Source of the DNA: Ancylostoma caninum
Lineage: Eukaryota > Nematoda > Chromadorea > Rhabditida > Ancylostomatidae
Direction of reading: 5' to 3'
Length of the DNA: 64,000 nucleotides
Assembly: GCA_037903475.1 (NCBI GenBank)
Contig: JBAJFG010000621.1
Coordinates: forward strand, 2,790,001-2,854,000
Position 1 is the stretch's first letter, and the number at the start of each line of letters is the position of its first letter. The notes below the pieces were generated by a model. That model had not been told where the DNA came from and ran no database searches. It saw only the letters and a list, made by a program, of their open reading frames with translations. Below, piece by piece: positions 11,307 through 21,706 of this stretch. The position numbers and the translations under genes were made by a program.

Positions 11307-11694
11307 TGGATGGAAATCACCTTCTTGGCAGCCCTTTTATTTGACATTTCGACCTCGTATCTTGGAAACGCCTTCTAATACATAGCCTAACTTGCATGAA
11401 GTACCTTTTATCAGCTACGATATAGCCTGATTTGGTTCTAGAGTATCCGCGGTGTCCGCGCCGATAATTAACTCGTCAGCCTAATGATTTATAGTGCGAA
11501 ACGAGCCCTTTTGGATACAATGCGGGCGATGAATGATATAACTCGATAGGATTAGAATTGTTTTGTGATAATGAAGGAAGTATACTAAATTATGTACATT
11601 GCACGGAATTTAACAGTGATAAGGGCGCGGGATGAAACCGTGTGATGTACGCCGGCGCAAAATTGTACATTGGCCCCTCTTTGTATCGGTTTGT

Positions 11695-14449
11695 TCATCC
11701 ACCACGTTTGCACGCCTTGCACTGTCCGCTTTGCTGCCCGGCGGCGAAGATATTCTCAACTGCTTCGGCCGGTAGCCCAGAAGCGGGCGACTCGAGGTGA
11801 CCAGCAGGTACATCCGAGTATTCGACGGAGGATGCGAGGTAAGCGATCGATTTTGATTGCTCGCGCTCTCCTCTCCTCGTCATCTCTGGATCTTGATCTC
11901 CTTCGATCCCAAAGTTCTGCCGTCGACTTTTTGGCATTTCTAGTCGACGTTTAAGTTCTATCGATCTTGTTGATCTTGATTGATTTCTGCCGGTGAGGCT
12001 GGACGCCGCGGCCCGTACAACTTTTGCAACTAACGAGATAGTTGAGTATATGACATGGAACAAAATTTTGATGACATATACTAGTACGATAGGTCCTAGT
12101 AGGTAGAGTAGGATAGTGATTGACAAGGCTGACGCTATTGCAGCCAGGGTTAATTTCCAATGTCTGGTAATTGTTTTTATTAGTGGGTTTATATCAGGCA
12201 TGCTGAAATCCGATAACCACTGATGTCTTAGTGGCACATGGTGATCGGCTGCCTCGAAGATGGTCATGTTGGGTATTTCGACGTGATAATGTAGGGTTCC
12301 ATGCAACGCTATGTACTCTGAAGTTCCGGAGCAGTCCGTTTTACACCTTTCTTCAACAATAGCATGGTTGAACGCGAGTAGCGTTGTAGTGTTAACATTT
12401 GTTGGTCCACACTTGATTGTGAACTCGTGGTTCTCACATGCTATTGTAATTTCGGTTGGCATCTTTGACTTGCAAGAGGTCATTAACCTTGCTCCATGGG
12501 CACAACTGTAGCAACCAGTTACTTGAGTCTGAATGTCACAGTTCTCGTTCGTCACGACTTCTGCTATTTCTGGTGCTTCCGCTGGCCTTTTTGACTCGAC
12601 AACAAGCACAAATTCCCCTTCATCTGTAGTCGCAACCACGTTGTTGTCAATTTGACCGAGGTTAACGAGGGAGCTATTGATTGGCAATGCCGATGGAGAG
12701 TTGCGGAGCAGATGAATGGATTCATCTGGACATTGGCAGCGATGAACTGAATTCTCGCAGTGACATCTGATGCGGTTGTTGCATGTGGAAAAGTTGAACT
12801 CTGCCTGTATTTCATCCGCGCATTCGACGGGAACAACGAATCTTTCCGGGAGTGCAAATGCCTCATCCTTCGAGATCGCGAATCGTTGGTTCATCGTGGC
12901 GATCATGGGTTTTTGCACTGATATCACCGCGACGTTGTATCCCTTGACTGTTTCTGTCATGTATGGTTTTGTGATCACGGTTCTTATGGTCTTCTCTCCG
13001 GCCCACGTGACCTCCATCTCGAGTTCTATGGTAGGGATCCACTCGGAGCATCTAACCACTTCATACATAAACTACTCGAGATATAGGTCTGTTCACGATT
13101 CTGTAGAATTGGCATGCCGGAAGTGGTAGGAAGCATCCACATGGTATACCTCCACAGATTGGAATGCATCCAGAATATCCGGGATATTTCTTGTATTTCC
13201 TCAATTCGTGAACGGTCTCGTTAGATGGCATGGTGTGACACTTGTCGCCCATGCATGACCCAGCTTGAGCGCATCGCTCGACATGATAGACTCGAGCATT
13301 GGTGTCCCTAGTGAAGGATTCCAGTACTTTTGAACAGAACAGCTTCATTGGTTTTCTAGTGATTTTCATGAAGCCCAGTGTTTTGTTGGAGTGTGTTGCT
13401 TCTATGCACACTTCGGATGTTAACTTGTTGAACAGGATCTCTTCATTATGATGATAGAAGCATACATTGGATTCGTCGCACACAAGATTGACGGAGTGTC
13501 TTGTGTATCCACGTTGACAAGCGTCCACGCGATATGCTGCGCTACTCAGGAGTATGCAAATTGCTAGCAACTTTGTACATGGTAGAGGAGCTAGGACGAA
13601 TGCCTGCAACCCAGTTAACCCGTTTGACTGGATTTCCATCATTGGTATTTCCTCCTCGAGACTTTTGCTTTTGGATATAGATGTGACTTTGCGTAATGTG
13701 CAAATCAATGTAATTATGAGCAGTAGTGCGACATGTACCAAAACTGCTGCGCTACCAATTGCGCCCATTGGCCAGCAATGTGGGTTGCCGAGTAGACTTT
13801 TTGAGAGGAAATATTGGTGGTCGCAATACTTTGGTGGATCGCATTTGTACTCAAGACGCTCCTTGTTGCTAGAGAGGATTACTGCAACGTTGGTCTGATT
13901 GTTATGCGGTGATATGGGTAAGCTGTAGTTGAGTGTCTCTACAACTCCGTCGAATGTTTTGCAGTTTTCATCGAAACATACTTGGAAAGAGCCAGCTGGG
14001 GGTGCAATCTTGACCTTTCCATCATAGCACGTAATGCTAGGCTGTTGATGCGCCAGCGTTGGAGACATCAATGTCAGAACTGTGATGAGAATGAACGGAA
14101 ATGACGATCCGTGGCTTCCGGATGGTTCTTCCAGACTAGATTCATATCTCCTTATTACATCATAGGCTCGAGTTTTGGAAGCTCTAGCGGGAAGCCTTTT
14201 CCCTCTTTCACACGGTTCAGTTTCGAGTCTCTCTTTCGTAACTGTCGCTTGAGTTATTTCCTCCGTAGATGGTTTCTCGTACGGAATACTTCTAATTTCA
14301 AGAGGGAATATCTTGTTTAATGGTCGTTGGATTGTTTTATGGCTTGGTAACAAGATCTTTGCTGATCTTATCAATCCATCTGCACTTGTAATTATGTCGG
14401 TGATTCTGCCGTACATCCAACACTCTGGGAATAAGTTCTTGTTCAACAA
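11695..14449 (-). pseudogene. Phlebovirus glycoprotein-like env of the BEL element (frameshifted)
   Basis: Two overlapping frames, 14449-13061 and 13068-11695, make up an envelope-like polyprotein. The first begins with the C-terminal part of integrase, then has a hydrophobic segment (FPFILITVLTLMSPTLA, a likely signal/anchor near residue 120), a cysteine-containing ectodomain, a membrane segment near residue 235, a second hydrophobic segment near 290 and the cysteine-rich start of a Gc-like domain. The second frame continues that domain with many paired cysteines (CHCENSVHRCQCP) and ends with a long membrane anchor (residues about 300-345) and a charged cytoplasmic tail. This pattern fits the Phlebovirus_G2-type env reported in nematode BEL elements such as Cer7 and Tas, where it would mediate membrane fusion. 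The break between the frames sits at a TACATA on the plus strand (13064-13069), so the product is interrupted here. Confidence 0.85.
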
Positions 14450-15911
14450 GCACGATTTCCCCCATTTCTGGAGTGATCCGCGAGAGATGCCTAGGTTGTT
14501 TGAGATGTACTCTTTGCGATTCTCTTAGTGAGGTCAGATATTCCGAACTCCACCTCTGCCAGAATTTATCTGCTATTTTCTCGGATGACTCAATAGCTTC
14601 AATTGCTTGTTTCTGCGTTTGGATAAGCTCTGGATCATATGAAGGATCATCGGAATCATCCACTATTCCACCAGATGGGATAGAAAATGTGAGATTTCCT
14701 CTAAGAAAATCCACGGGCCTCAGTGGCAGATCCGTTATATCGCTCGAATTTGTCTTCGTTAGCGGTCTTGTGTTCAGAATAGCTTCTATCCGTGTGATTG
14801 TTGTGCACATATCGGGGAAGCTTAAACGTTTTCGACCTATGGATTTGTTGAAGGCCTTTTTAACTAGACCAACGAGTCTTTCCCATGCGCCACCCATCCA
14901 AGGGGAACTTGGAGGATTGAAAATCCATTGTATTTTTTCTGAGGCGCAATATGTCATTAAGGATGAGCCATTTGTGTCGTTTTGCTCAAACATTTTCTGG
15001 ATTATGATCTCTCCGAGCTTGAAATTGGTTCCACAGTCTGTGCGAACGATTCTTGGCACCCCTCTACGGGATATGAATCTCAGAAAGCTATTGAGAAAGG
15101 CTCCTGCTGATAGGTTTTCCACGACTTCAAGATGTACAGCACGCGTGGTTAGGCACGTATATAAGCACACGTACATCTTTTCTTGAGTTTTAGAGATGAA
15201 CGGACCCATGAAGTCGCATCCGACGTTTTCGAAAGGTTTCGACACAACAACCCGATCTTTAGGTAAAGACGGCATTGTTGGTGCACCGTATGGTAATCCT
15301 TGATATTTCTTGCAAGTGACACAAGATTTCACGTATTTTTTAAACACGTAGGATGAGCGTGGGATCCAAAATCTCTGTCTCGCTAGCGACAATGTATGGT
15401 CCTTTCCACAGTGTCCGTTTTCTGTGTGGATTTTCTGTATTATCAGCCGTGATAACTCAGAATCATGTGGAATGTAGATAGGAGACTTTGTATCGTGAGG
15501 GATATGTGCGTTTTGAAGACGCGACTGATGGCGAATTATCCCGTCCTCATCTCTGATGATGTGCTTTTCTCGGAAACGTTTCTGTAGCATGCTTACGTCG
15601 AGGGTTTTGTGCTCATGAGCAATTAGTAGCTTCTCAGCTAAATCTATATCGGAGGATGAGATTTCGCTGTCGCACTCAAATTCACTTGTGTTTTTGATCA
15701 CGATGGGACACCTGTTGGTGTTGTTGGCGTTTGTTTTCATTACCCAATTGTGGAGGATTTTCCCAACTCTTGCTAGGACTCGTAATGCAGTATTTATTTT
15801 TGAAAAGCGAGTCAGATCCACCAGATCCACAAGATCGTCCTTTTGTTCATTCTCGAACGACTGAACGTTATTCGAAGAAATTTCTACATCGATTTCTTCT
15901 TTTTCGTGCAC
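14337..15911 (-). CDS. BEL/Pao integrase region of pol
   Basis: The 524-codon ORF is in the same frame as the upstream RT ORF and separated from it only by a stop near 15968, so both belong to one pol. Its N-terminal zinc-binding motif is visible (H162, H167, C197, C200 counted from the first Met). The catalytic acidic residues are probably D233 (GCDFMGPF), D292 (RTDCGTNF) and E344 (GGAWERLV). Near codon 480 the reading frame is lost: the conserved C-terminal integrase segment continues in the frame of the env ORF that starts at 14449. The enzyme would insert the cDNA copy into host DNA, but this copy lacks an uninterrupted frame. Confidence 0.88.
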   Translation of the reverse strand: MHEKEEIDVEISSNNVQSFENEQKDDLVDLVDLTRFSKINTALRVLARVGKILHNWVMKTNANNTNRCPIVIKNTSEFECDSEISSSDIDLAEKLLIAHEHKTLDVSMLQKRFREKHIIRDEDGIIRHQSRLQNAHIPHDTKSPIYIPHDSELSRLIIQKIHTENGHCGKDHTLSLARQRFWIPRSSYVFKKYVKSCVTCKKYQGLPYGAPTMPSLPKDRVVVSKPFENVGCDFMGPFISKTQEKMYVCLYTCLTTRAVHLEVVENLSAGAFLNSFLRFISRRGVPRIVRTDCGTNFKLGEIIIQKMFEQNDTNGSSLMTYCASEKIQWIFNPPSSPWMGGAWERLVGLVKKAFNKSIGRKRLSFPDMCTTITRIEAILNTRPLTKTNSSDITDLPLRPVDFLRGNLTFSIPSGGIVDDSDDPSYDPELIQTQKQAIEAIESSEKIADKFWQRWSSEYLTSLRESQRVHLKQPRHLSRITPEMGEIVLVEQELIPRVLDVRQNHRHNYKCRWIDKISKDLVTKP

Positions 15912-15965
15912 GTTCGTTATGGCCTCTATCGATTTGACAGGCCACCTGCTGGAGTTCTCTTCCAG

Positions 15966-18740
15966 TCATCTAGGTCCTCTGATCCAGTCATGGGCATTGA
16001 TTTTTTGTGAGGTCAGCCCTCTGGTACCAGCATCAGCTGGATTGTAATTAGTTGAGACATGGAGGAAATTTACTTCAATACCATATGCCTCAATTTGGTT
16101 CTTGAGTCGCAGAATTTTCTCACGCTGGTTTTTCACAAATGCTGGGACTTTTTTGAGAGAATTTGTCCAGTATAGTGCAATTTCGCTGTCGGAGACAACC
16201 TTCAATTCCGTGATGGTTCTATGTGATGCGGCCAATATTGTTTTCGCCAGTCTCATTGCTATGAGTATACCTAGTAGTTCTAGTCGTGGGATAGTTTGAC
16301 GACATTTCTTCGGAGTCAGTCGAGTTTTACCACTAATCAGTTCCGATACTTTGCCGGAGGACACGCACTGGATGTACGCACATGAGGCGATAGCTGCCTC
16401 ACTTGCATCTGCAAATACCCAGAGGCGTCTGCTCTCTGACAAGGTCAGAGGTATGCATCTATTTATCGATATTGTTGCGTCGTTGACTTCTTTACAAATT
16501 TTGTGCCATTTATCGACTGTTTTCTGAGGTAGAGGTGTCTTCCAGTCTACACCAGTATCGAAAATTTCCCTCATCATTGATTTCAGGCCTACCATGAGTG
16601 GGCCGGTGACACCAATAGGATCAAAAATCGAATTGATTTGACTAACTATGTCTTTCTTAGTTAGTACAACTTTGTGAGGAAAGTTCGCGTGGACTGAGAA
16701 TTTGTCGACTATGGAATCGTATACCACACCGAGTAGTTTCATTGGACCAGTCTCTAGTTTATCCGCAAGTGAAATCTTCGAGTTTACCTCGGCTGAGTTG
16801 GATGAAAATTCTCGTACATTCATCCCAATTCTTGCGAAAAGCTCTTTTGTTTCACGGTATTTCTTCAAGGCATCCTCTACTGATTCAGCATGAAGAAGGA
16901 TGTTGTCTACATAGAGATTTTGAGAGATTTCTCGTAATAAATCTGAGTTTATAGTGTTTAAATATGCCAAAATAGCCATATTTAATATGCTTGGTGATGC
17001 TGTCACTCCAAAAGGGAGTCTTCGGAATCTGTACTCGATTATGTTGTCCTTCGTTGGTGGATGATTAATATTCTTGAGCCATAAGAATCTGCATAAGTCT
17101 TTGTGTGACTCGACTAGGCGGATTTGAGTAAACGCTGCTTCAATATCACATGTCAGTATGATTTTTTGGAAGCGTGTGGAAATAAGAATATCATGTATCC
17201 TGTTGACGAATGATTCTCCTTTAAGGATAACGTCATTCAGGCAAAGCTGTCCCTTTATTTTTGATGATGCGTCGAAAACAATCCTGAGAGGGACTTGTTT
17301 TTGTGGTTTCCAAACACCGGAATGTGGCATGTAGTAAACCGCACGCGCATTTTGTTCCGCACCCTGGAAAGTTTCTATCACGCCATCCTGTCTATACTTT
17401 TGTATGAGACTTGAGTACCATTTCCGTTGTTCTGGATTGCTGCGAAGTGCTTGTTGTAGTGAAGCTAATCTTATTGCCACGGAGTAATTTTGTTCTAACT
17501 CCGCGATGTTGTCTTTGAGTGGGAATGGTGCGGTGATTACGTTATTTTTGAAGGAAATCATTTTGGAATACTCTTCAAAGTACTTGTGAACTTTTTCGTC
17601 CCTTTGACACTCCTCCGGAGTAATTCCAAGTCCATCGAGCTCAAAAATTTTTTGTAGAAGCTCCTGCTCTGTTTCGCTCTGAATTGCTGTGAGACTGTGA
17701 AACATAGAACTGCTGGTACCATTACCACCAATTCCACGTCCGTAGATGGTAGGTCCGAACACGGTTTTGGCAATGTGAAAACCGGCTGGTGTTTTTGTTC
17801 CATTGGTTATTTCAGTCACCAGGTCGTGGTAGTAATCGAGTCCTACTAGCACATGTGGGTTTTGATGTTGACCACGAAGCTTTGAGTTTGCTAAGCAAAT
17901 GTTGTTGGATTTCAAGAAAGAAATATCGTTCTGATCCAAATTCACCGATGGGAAACCATTCGTAATCACTGGCTTAGTTTGTACTATAATGTCGATTTCT
18001 TCCCCGAAAGCCGTAGCTAATTTCAGTGGGACGGTATGACTTTTGAAACATTCGATGTGTCCACCGATACCTGACATTGTACATAGTTCGGTGGTTTGCT
18101 TTTCCAAGCCGAGACGTTCCGCCAAACTCTCTTGTATCACGGTTTTTTGAGCGCCGGAATCAAAAAAGAAGAGAATTTTTTCGAATTCCTGCGAATTGGC
18201 ATTCCATATATTGCCTTCGGCTGTCATTAGTACTAGTTGTTTACTGTATGACCCGTTTCCAGAAGAGTTCTCTTTCTGGTTCGAATTATCGGCATGAACT
18301 TGCGCGTTTGTTTGGTTTAATCTCGGACGATCTGTGCGTCTAATGTTGTCTCTTTGTTCGAAATTTCGATTAGTCTGACCTCTTGGATAGTTTTGGCTGG
18401 GACCTCTTGGATTGTTTTGAGTGGAACCAGCTGTTCTATTCCTGTTATCCATATTTCGAGTTGCACTAGGTATGTCTTTTTTGGAACAAAGAGTGCTATG
18501 ATGTTTCTGTCCACAGTGTGGGCAGTCTGGCCTCTGACAATCAAAGCTACTGTGATTTGCTGAGAAACATTTCCAGCAGCGATTTTGCTGCTTGAGAGAA
18601 CTTCGGCGCACGCTTTGATCACTAATTTCTCCATCGGTGGACCCGTATCTTGGCGTTCCCCACAGCACTGGGCCACGGCGGGCCCTTTCTCCATCGGTGG
18701 ACCCGCATCCGTATATATTTGATTGGATATACAATGTCAT
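15966..18740 (-). CDS. BEL/Pao protease, reverse transcriptase and RNase H region of pol
   Basis: A 924-codon ORF. Residues 1 to about 39 are translated from the nested minisatellite element (WGTPRYGSTDGE), not from the retroelement. Genuine sequence starts near residue 40 with two zinc knuckles (CWKCFSANHSSFDC, CPHCGQKHHSTLC). An aspartic protease follows with FFDSGAQKTV (catalytic D194). The reverse transcriptase active site is YVDN at residues 610-613 (16902-16913), with PFGVTASPSILNMAIL just before it. RNase H follows (ADASEAAIASCAY, then PRLELLGILIAMRLAK). The ORF ends at a TGA in a position where the family normally continues into integrase; it looks like a single nonsense change. The RT copies the element RNA into DNA. 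Confidence 0.92.
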   Translation of the reverse strand: MTLYIQSNIYGCGSTDGERARRGPVLWGTPRYGSTDGEISDQSVRRSSLKQQNRCWKCFSANHSSFDCQRPDCPHCGQKHHSTLCSKKDIPSATRNMDNRNRTAGSTQNNPRGPSQNYPRGQTNRNFEQRDNIRRTDRPRLNQTNAQVHADNSNQKENSSGNGSYSKQLVLMTAEGNIWNANSQEFEKILFFFDSGAQKTVIQESLAERLGLEKQTTELCTMSGIGGHIECFKSHTVPLKLATAFGEEIDIIVQTKPVITNGFPSVNLDQNDISFLKSNNICLANSKLRGQHQNPHVLVGLDYYHDLVTEITNGTKTPAGFHIAKTVFGPTIYGRGIGGNGTSSSMFHSLTAIQSETEQELLQKIFELDGLGITPEECQRDEKVHKYFEEYSKMISFKNNVITAPFPLKDNIAELEQNYSVAIRLASLQQALRSNPEQRKWYSSLIQKYRQDGVIETFQGAEQNARAVYYMPHSGVWKPQKQVPLRIVFDASSKIKGQLCLNDVILKGESFVNRIHDILISTRFQKIILTCDIEAAFTQIRLVESHKDLCRFLWLKNINHPPTKDNIIEYRFRRLPFGVTASPSILNMAILAYLNTINSDLLREISQNLYVDNILLHAESVEDALKKYRETKELFARIGMNVREFSSNSAEVNSKISLADKLETGPMKLLGVVYDSIVDKFSVHANFPHKVVLTKKDIVSQINSIFDPIGVTGPLMVGLKSMMREIFDTGVDWKTPLPQKTVDKWHKICKEVNDATISINRCIPLTLSESRRLWVFADASEAAIASCAYIQCVSSGKVSELISGKTRLTPKKCRQTIPRLELLGILIAMRLAKTILAASHRTITELKVVSDSEIALYWTNSLKKVPAFVKNQREKILRLKNQIEAYGIEVNFLHVSTNYNPADAGTRGLTSQKINAHDWIRGPR

Positions 18741-19236
18741 GCCTTCCTATTAAGAGGCTTTTACTCTTTGTTAGTGCAGAAGCTTTCTCGAAACGAACGA
18801 TTGTTGTAACGAACGAATGTTGTGACTACACAATCGCCGCGAAAATTCAACAGGGGCTGAGGCGACCGCGTAGGTCCAGCCTCCCCGAAGCTTTCGAGAC
18901 GCGCAGCTCTCATAGCACGCGTCCTTTTCTTTCTGCGAGTGCTCAAAGCCTCGCAATAGTGGAAGGCTGGTTTTCCTGCTGCGTACATTGTGCAGCCTGA
19001 AAGCTCGTAAACACTCCCTCACTCCTATGCGGCGAGACCGCCAGCGAAGGTGATGAAATCACCATCCCGTGCATGCGGGAGAGCCAGCAGTGACGAAATT
19101 GCGGGTCCCGAAGCGAACGTGTCTGCGTCCATGGAAATCGGCCATTTCGCCACACAGTCTGCGCCTCAAGATTGCGGTGTCTATGAGTGCCGCCCCGTAT
19201 CTCTAACCGCTCTAGCCCCCTTACGGCGCTTTGTTT
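18637..19236 (-). mobile_element. Nested type-C minisatellite element inside gag
   Basis: The zinc-knuckle region of gag is split after CRTIY by about 600 bases with no similarity to BEL. The insert contains two units of the type-C minisatellite (GGGTCCACCGATGGAGAA at about 18630-18720). Its body is homologous to 23911-24380: shared GCGGCACTCATAGACACCG, TGATTTCA(T/C)CACC and GTAGTCAC segments. It ends next to CGATCTATTAAACAA, also found beside the second copy at 23841. Exact ends and target duplication could not be fixed. The flanking gag and pol frames do not simply rejoin in phase. Confidence 0.7.
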
Positions 19237-20795
19237 AATAGATCGTTCGGCACTGCGTGGATAAGTGGTTGCTCCTGTGGCAAAATACACATCCTTCACC
19301 ATACTTAGGTCGAGAATTGATATACCTCTCCTTTGACTGTGTGACCTTTCCGTCATTTTTATGGCCTAATCTGTTTTCGACATACATATACCTTGGCCGT
19401 AATCTCTTTTTGGATGATTCCCATGAGGTCATCGATTGTCTGCTTGTCCTGTGTTTGGCTAGCCACAAGAGTGGACTTGACAATGTCCTGAGGAAACTTG
19501 GACAGAATAGTTTCGCCCCACATAGGGTCGCAGGTTTTTCGCACATCGTAGCCTGCGGAGATCATCTGATTGGTTAGCATCCTGATCTCGTTGTATACCC
19601 CGGAGCAGGAGTCTGCCGAATTATTGGCAGGCCTCATATTGACGAGTTTTTGAACAATATGTGACCTGTTAGTTGGTTGGTTGCAATAATTTTGCTGTAA
19701 AGTTTCTATTATCCAGCTATAGTTCTCAGGGATCAATTTGATACCTTTTATGGCTGTCTGCGCTTTTCCCTTCAAGCTTTCTTTGAGAAGTAGTATTTTT
19801 TCGATTACGTCCAGCTCTCTAGAATTGTGGACCAAGGCCTCGAAGATGGCCCAGTACTCTTGGAAATCTTCTGGATTCCCGTAAAACTTTGGTAGGGATG
19901 CTTGAGGAGGTTTTATTGAGCGGTGCACCGAGGATACAGCATTGTCGGATGTGTTCGTTCTTGAGTTTGAAGACGAATTTTGTGCTCCGTTTGGGTCGCT
20001 CTGGATGCTAGTTTGCTCGATTTCTTCGTCGTTGTGCTCTCTGATTTCGAGATCTTCCCTGTTTGAGTTTTCGTCTCTTTGGGCTCTGACTTTGAATGTC
20101 AGATAGCCGAGTTTGATCTCCATGTTTTCGCAGATGTTTTTACTTTCATCTAGTCTTGCTGTTATCATGAAGATTAGATTATTTGCTTCACCTATGGCTG
20201 ACAGCAGTTGGGATTCTTCCTCTATCTGCTCGATTTCTATCATTATGTCTTTTTTCTCCGACTTGTTCTTACAGTTTTTATATTCGTCTCTGATATAGTC
20301 ATAGAGACCTTGCAGGTTATCTCTCGCCTCCTTAATTTGCCTAATACTGCTTCGCAACAGTGCGACGGTCGATCGACATTTCTGATAATTTTCCTCGTCG
20401 ATTGTTGCATACTCGATCTCTTTGGAATAGTCCCTGTATCGAGATACTAATGTCTTCAAAGTAGATGCGCTGAGCACAATCTCTCTCTTATGGAAATGGA
20501 GTGCCATTTTTTTCACTTTTTTTGAGTGTTGACCGGCTGCTTTGACAGCGATCTGCGTTCCAATTAGGTTTGCGGAACGAATTTGACCCAATTGGTTGTT
20601 GGGTTGAATCAGATCTGATTCGCGGTCTGAGGTTTTGACCGTAGGTGGTTCACTAAACAGTGACCTAGTCTCTATTCCGGGCTCCAAAGATGTTACTCTA
20701 TGAAGCGGGAAGTGATGGCTCTGATTTGGCCGATGTACCAGAATGTACATACTGCGTACGGAGACTCTTGGGCCTTGGTTTGCCCGAAATTGCAA
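19235..20795 (-). pseudogene. BEL/Pao gag (frameshifted)
   Basis: The main ORF, 20795-19359, has 478 codons; translation may start at the internal MALHFHKREIVLSAS. Residues about 110-250 are charged and probably coiled-coil. A conserved BEL gag (DUF1759-like) segment follows: LPKFYGNPEDFQEYWAIFEA, then ALVHNSRELDVIEKILLLKE and YNEIRMLTNQMISAGYD. The frame is lost near 19385 at a TACATA (plus strand 19383-19388). It continues in the frame ending at 19235, which encodes the first knuckle CVFCHRSNHLSTQC before the nested insertion. The protein would form the particle shell and bind RNA. Confidence 0.85.
20728..20740 (-). other. Primer binding site, probably tRNA-Gly
   Basis: On the minus strand the sequence is TGGTACATCGGCC, nine bases inside the 5' LTR. 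It matches the reverse complement of a tRNA-Gly 3' end (TGGTGCATTGGCC) at 11 of 13 positions. The tRNA identity is recalled knowledge and was not aligned. Confidence 0.55.
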
Positions 20796-20946
20796 CGGTA
20801 AAAAGGCGGTTCAGTGGAAGTATTTATTATTGGCGAGTAGCAGCCTTCTTTGGCTGGGTGCGTATAGGCGAGTGAATTGGGGGTCTAATTAAGGGCTCCG
20901 CCCAGTATGCGTTGGGGTCACGGGGAGCATCATCGGAACGATGATA
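20750..20946 (-). repeat. 5' LTR of the BEL/Pao element
   Basis: A 197-bp sequence identical to 10477-10673 and followed on the plus strand by the target repeat GCAAATG. It contains a run of TA-rich bases (TATTTATTATTGG) that could serve as promoter sequence, but no promoter was identified with confidence. Confidence 0.92.
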
Positions 20947-21092
20947 GCAAATGTCATCTTGAAATGATTTAGGCTCAACTGGTTGTTGTGGTCAAGTGAT
21001 AAGAGTCCACCGGTGCATATAAACGGAAAGAAAGGAGTGGTTCATTCAGACACAAACGGTATGGGAAGAGAATACGGATACGAGAGGAAACA

Positions 21093-21706
21093 ATGCGCAC
21101 CCTTATCACACAGTTGGACCCGACTCCGGGCGTTTCCCCACTTCTGGACGCCGGCGCACCCTTATCACACAGTTGGACCCGACTCCGGGCGTTTCCCCAC
21201 TTCTGGACGCCGGCGCACCCTTATCACACAGTTGGACCCGACTCCGGGCGTTTCCCTACTTTTGGACGCCGGCGCACCGTAATCACACCGTTGGACCCGA
21301 CTCCAAGCGTTTCCCCACATCTGGACGCCGGCGCACCCTTATCACACCGTTGGACCCGACTCCAGGCGTTTCCCCACTTCTGGACGCCGGCGCACCCTTA
21401 TCACACAGTTGGACCTGACTCCAGGCGTTTCCCCACTTCTGGACGCCGGCGCACCCTTATCACACCGTTGACCCGACTCCAGGCGTTTCCCCTCTTTTCG
21501 GCGCCGGCGCACCCTCCACACCTCGGTGCAGTCACCGCTCTCCACTTCCCCATCCTTTAGAGCTTCTCTTCATTCTTTGAACCTCACCATACCCGTCCCT
21601 ATCATCTTGTTGACCCCGCAGTCACCATCACTGACCAATCAGAGAATTTCGTTTCACACACACCCACACACACGTGACAGACTAATCCCTTTATTATAAG
21701 TCATGA
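21093..21706 (+). repeat. Type-A minisatellite array with tail
   Basis: About seven tandem units of 59 bp (consensus core CACACAGTTGGACCCGACTC, CGTTTCCCCACTTCTGGACG) at 21095-21520. A tail follows with a CA microsatellite (21655-21673), ending in TTATTATAAGTCATGA (21691-21706). No hairpin head was seen upstream. The plus strand of the unit contains no stop triplet, which creates spurious ORFs. Confidence 0.85.

Larger units (their letters stand above)
10477..20946 (-). mobile_element. BEL/Pao LTR retrotransposon with env-like gene
   Basis: A 10.47-kb element reads on the minus strand and is bounded by identical 197-bp LTRs. The 7-nt direct repeat GCAAATG lies immediately outside both LTRs (10470-10476 and 20947-20953) and is taken as the target-site duplication. 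Order in element direction: 5' LTR, tRNA-Gly-like primer site, gag, protease, reverse transcriptase and RNase H, integrase, phlebovirus-like env, an extra zinc-knuckle ORF, 3' LTR. That RT/RNase H-before-integrase order and the YVDN active site fit BEL/Pao, and the env resembles that of the Cer7/Tas group of nematode elements. Coding breaks: frameshifts near 19385, 14430 and 13066, a stop near 15968, a stop near 10917, and a nested insertion at 18637-19236. It is therefore not intact despite identical LTRs. Confidence 0.92.

Noticed and set aside
14400..14450. The integrase/env framesh shift as a third Tc1-type footprint
   Set aside because: The shift has the same direction as the other two, but the site has no TA-based TACATA scar; its cause is left open.
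21095..21520. CRISPR-like regular repeats
   Set aside because: Units are contiguous tandem repeats without unique spacers, in a eukaryotic transposon context.
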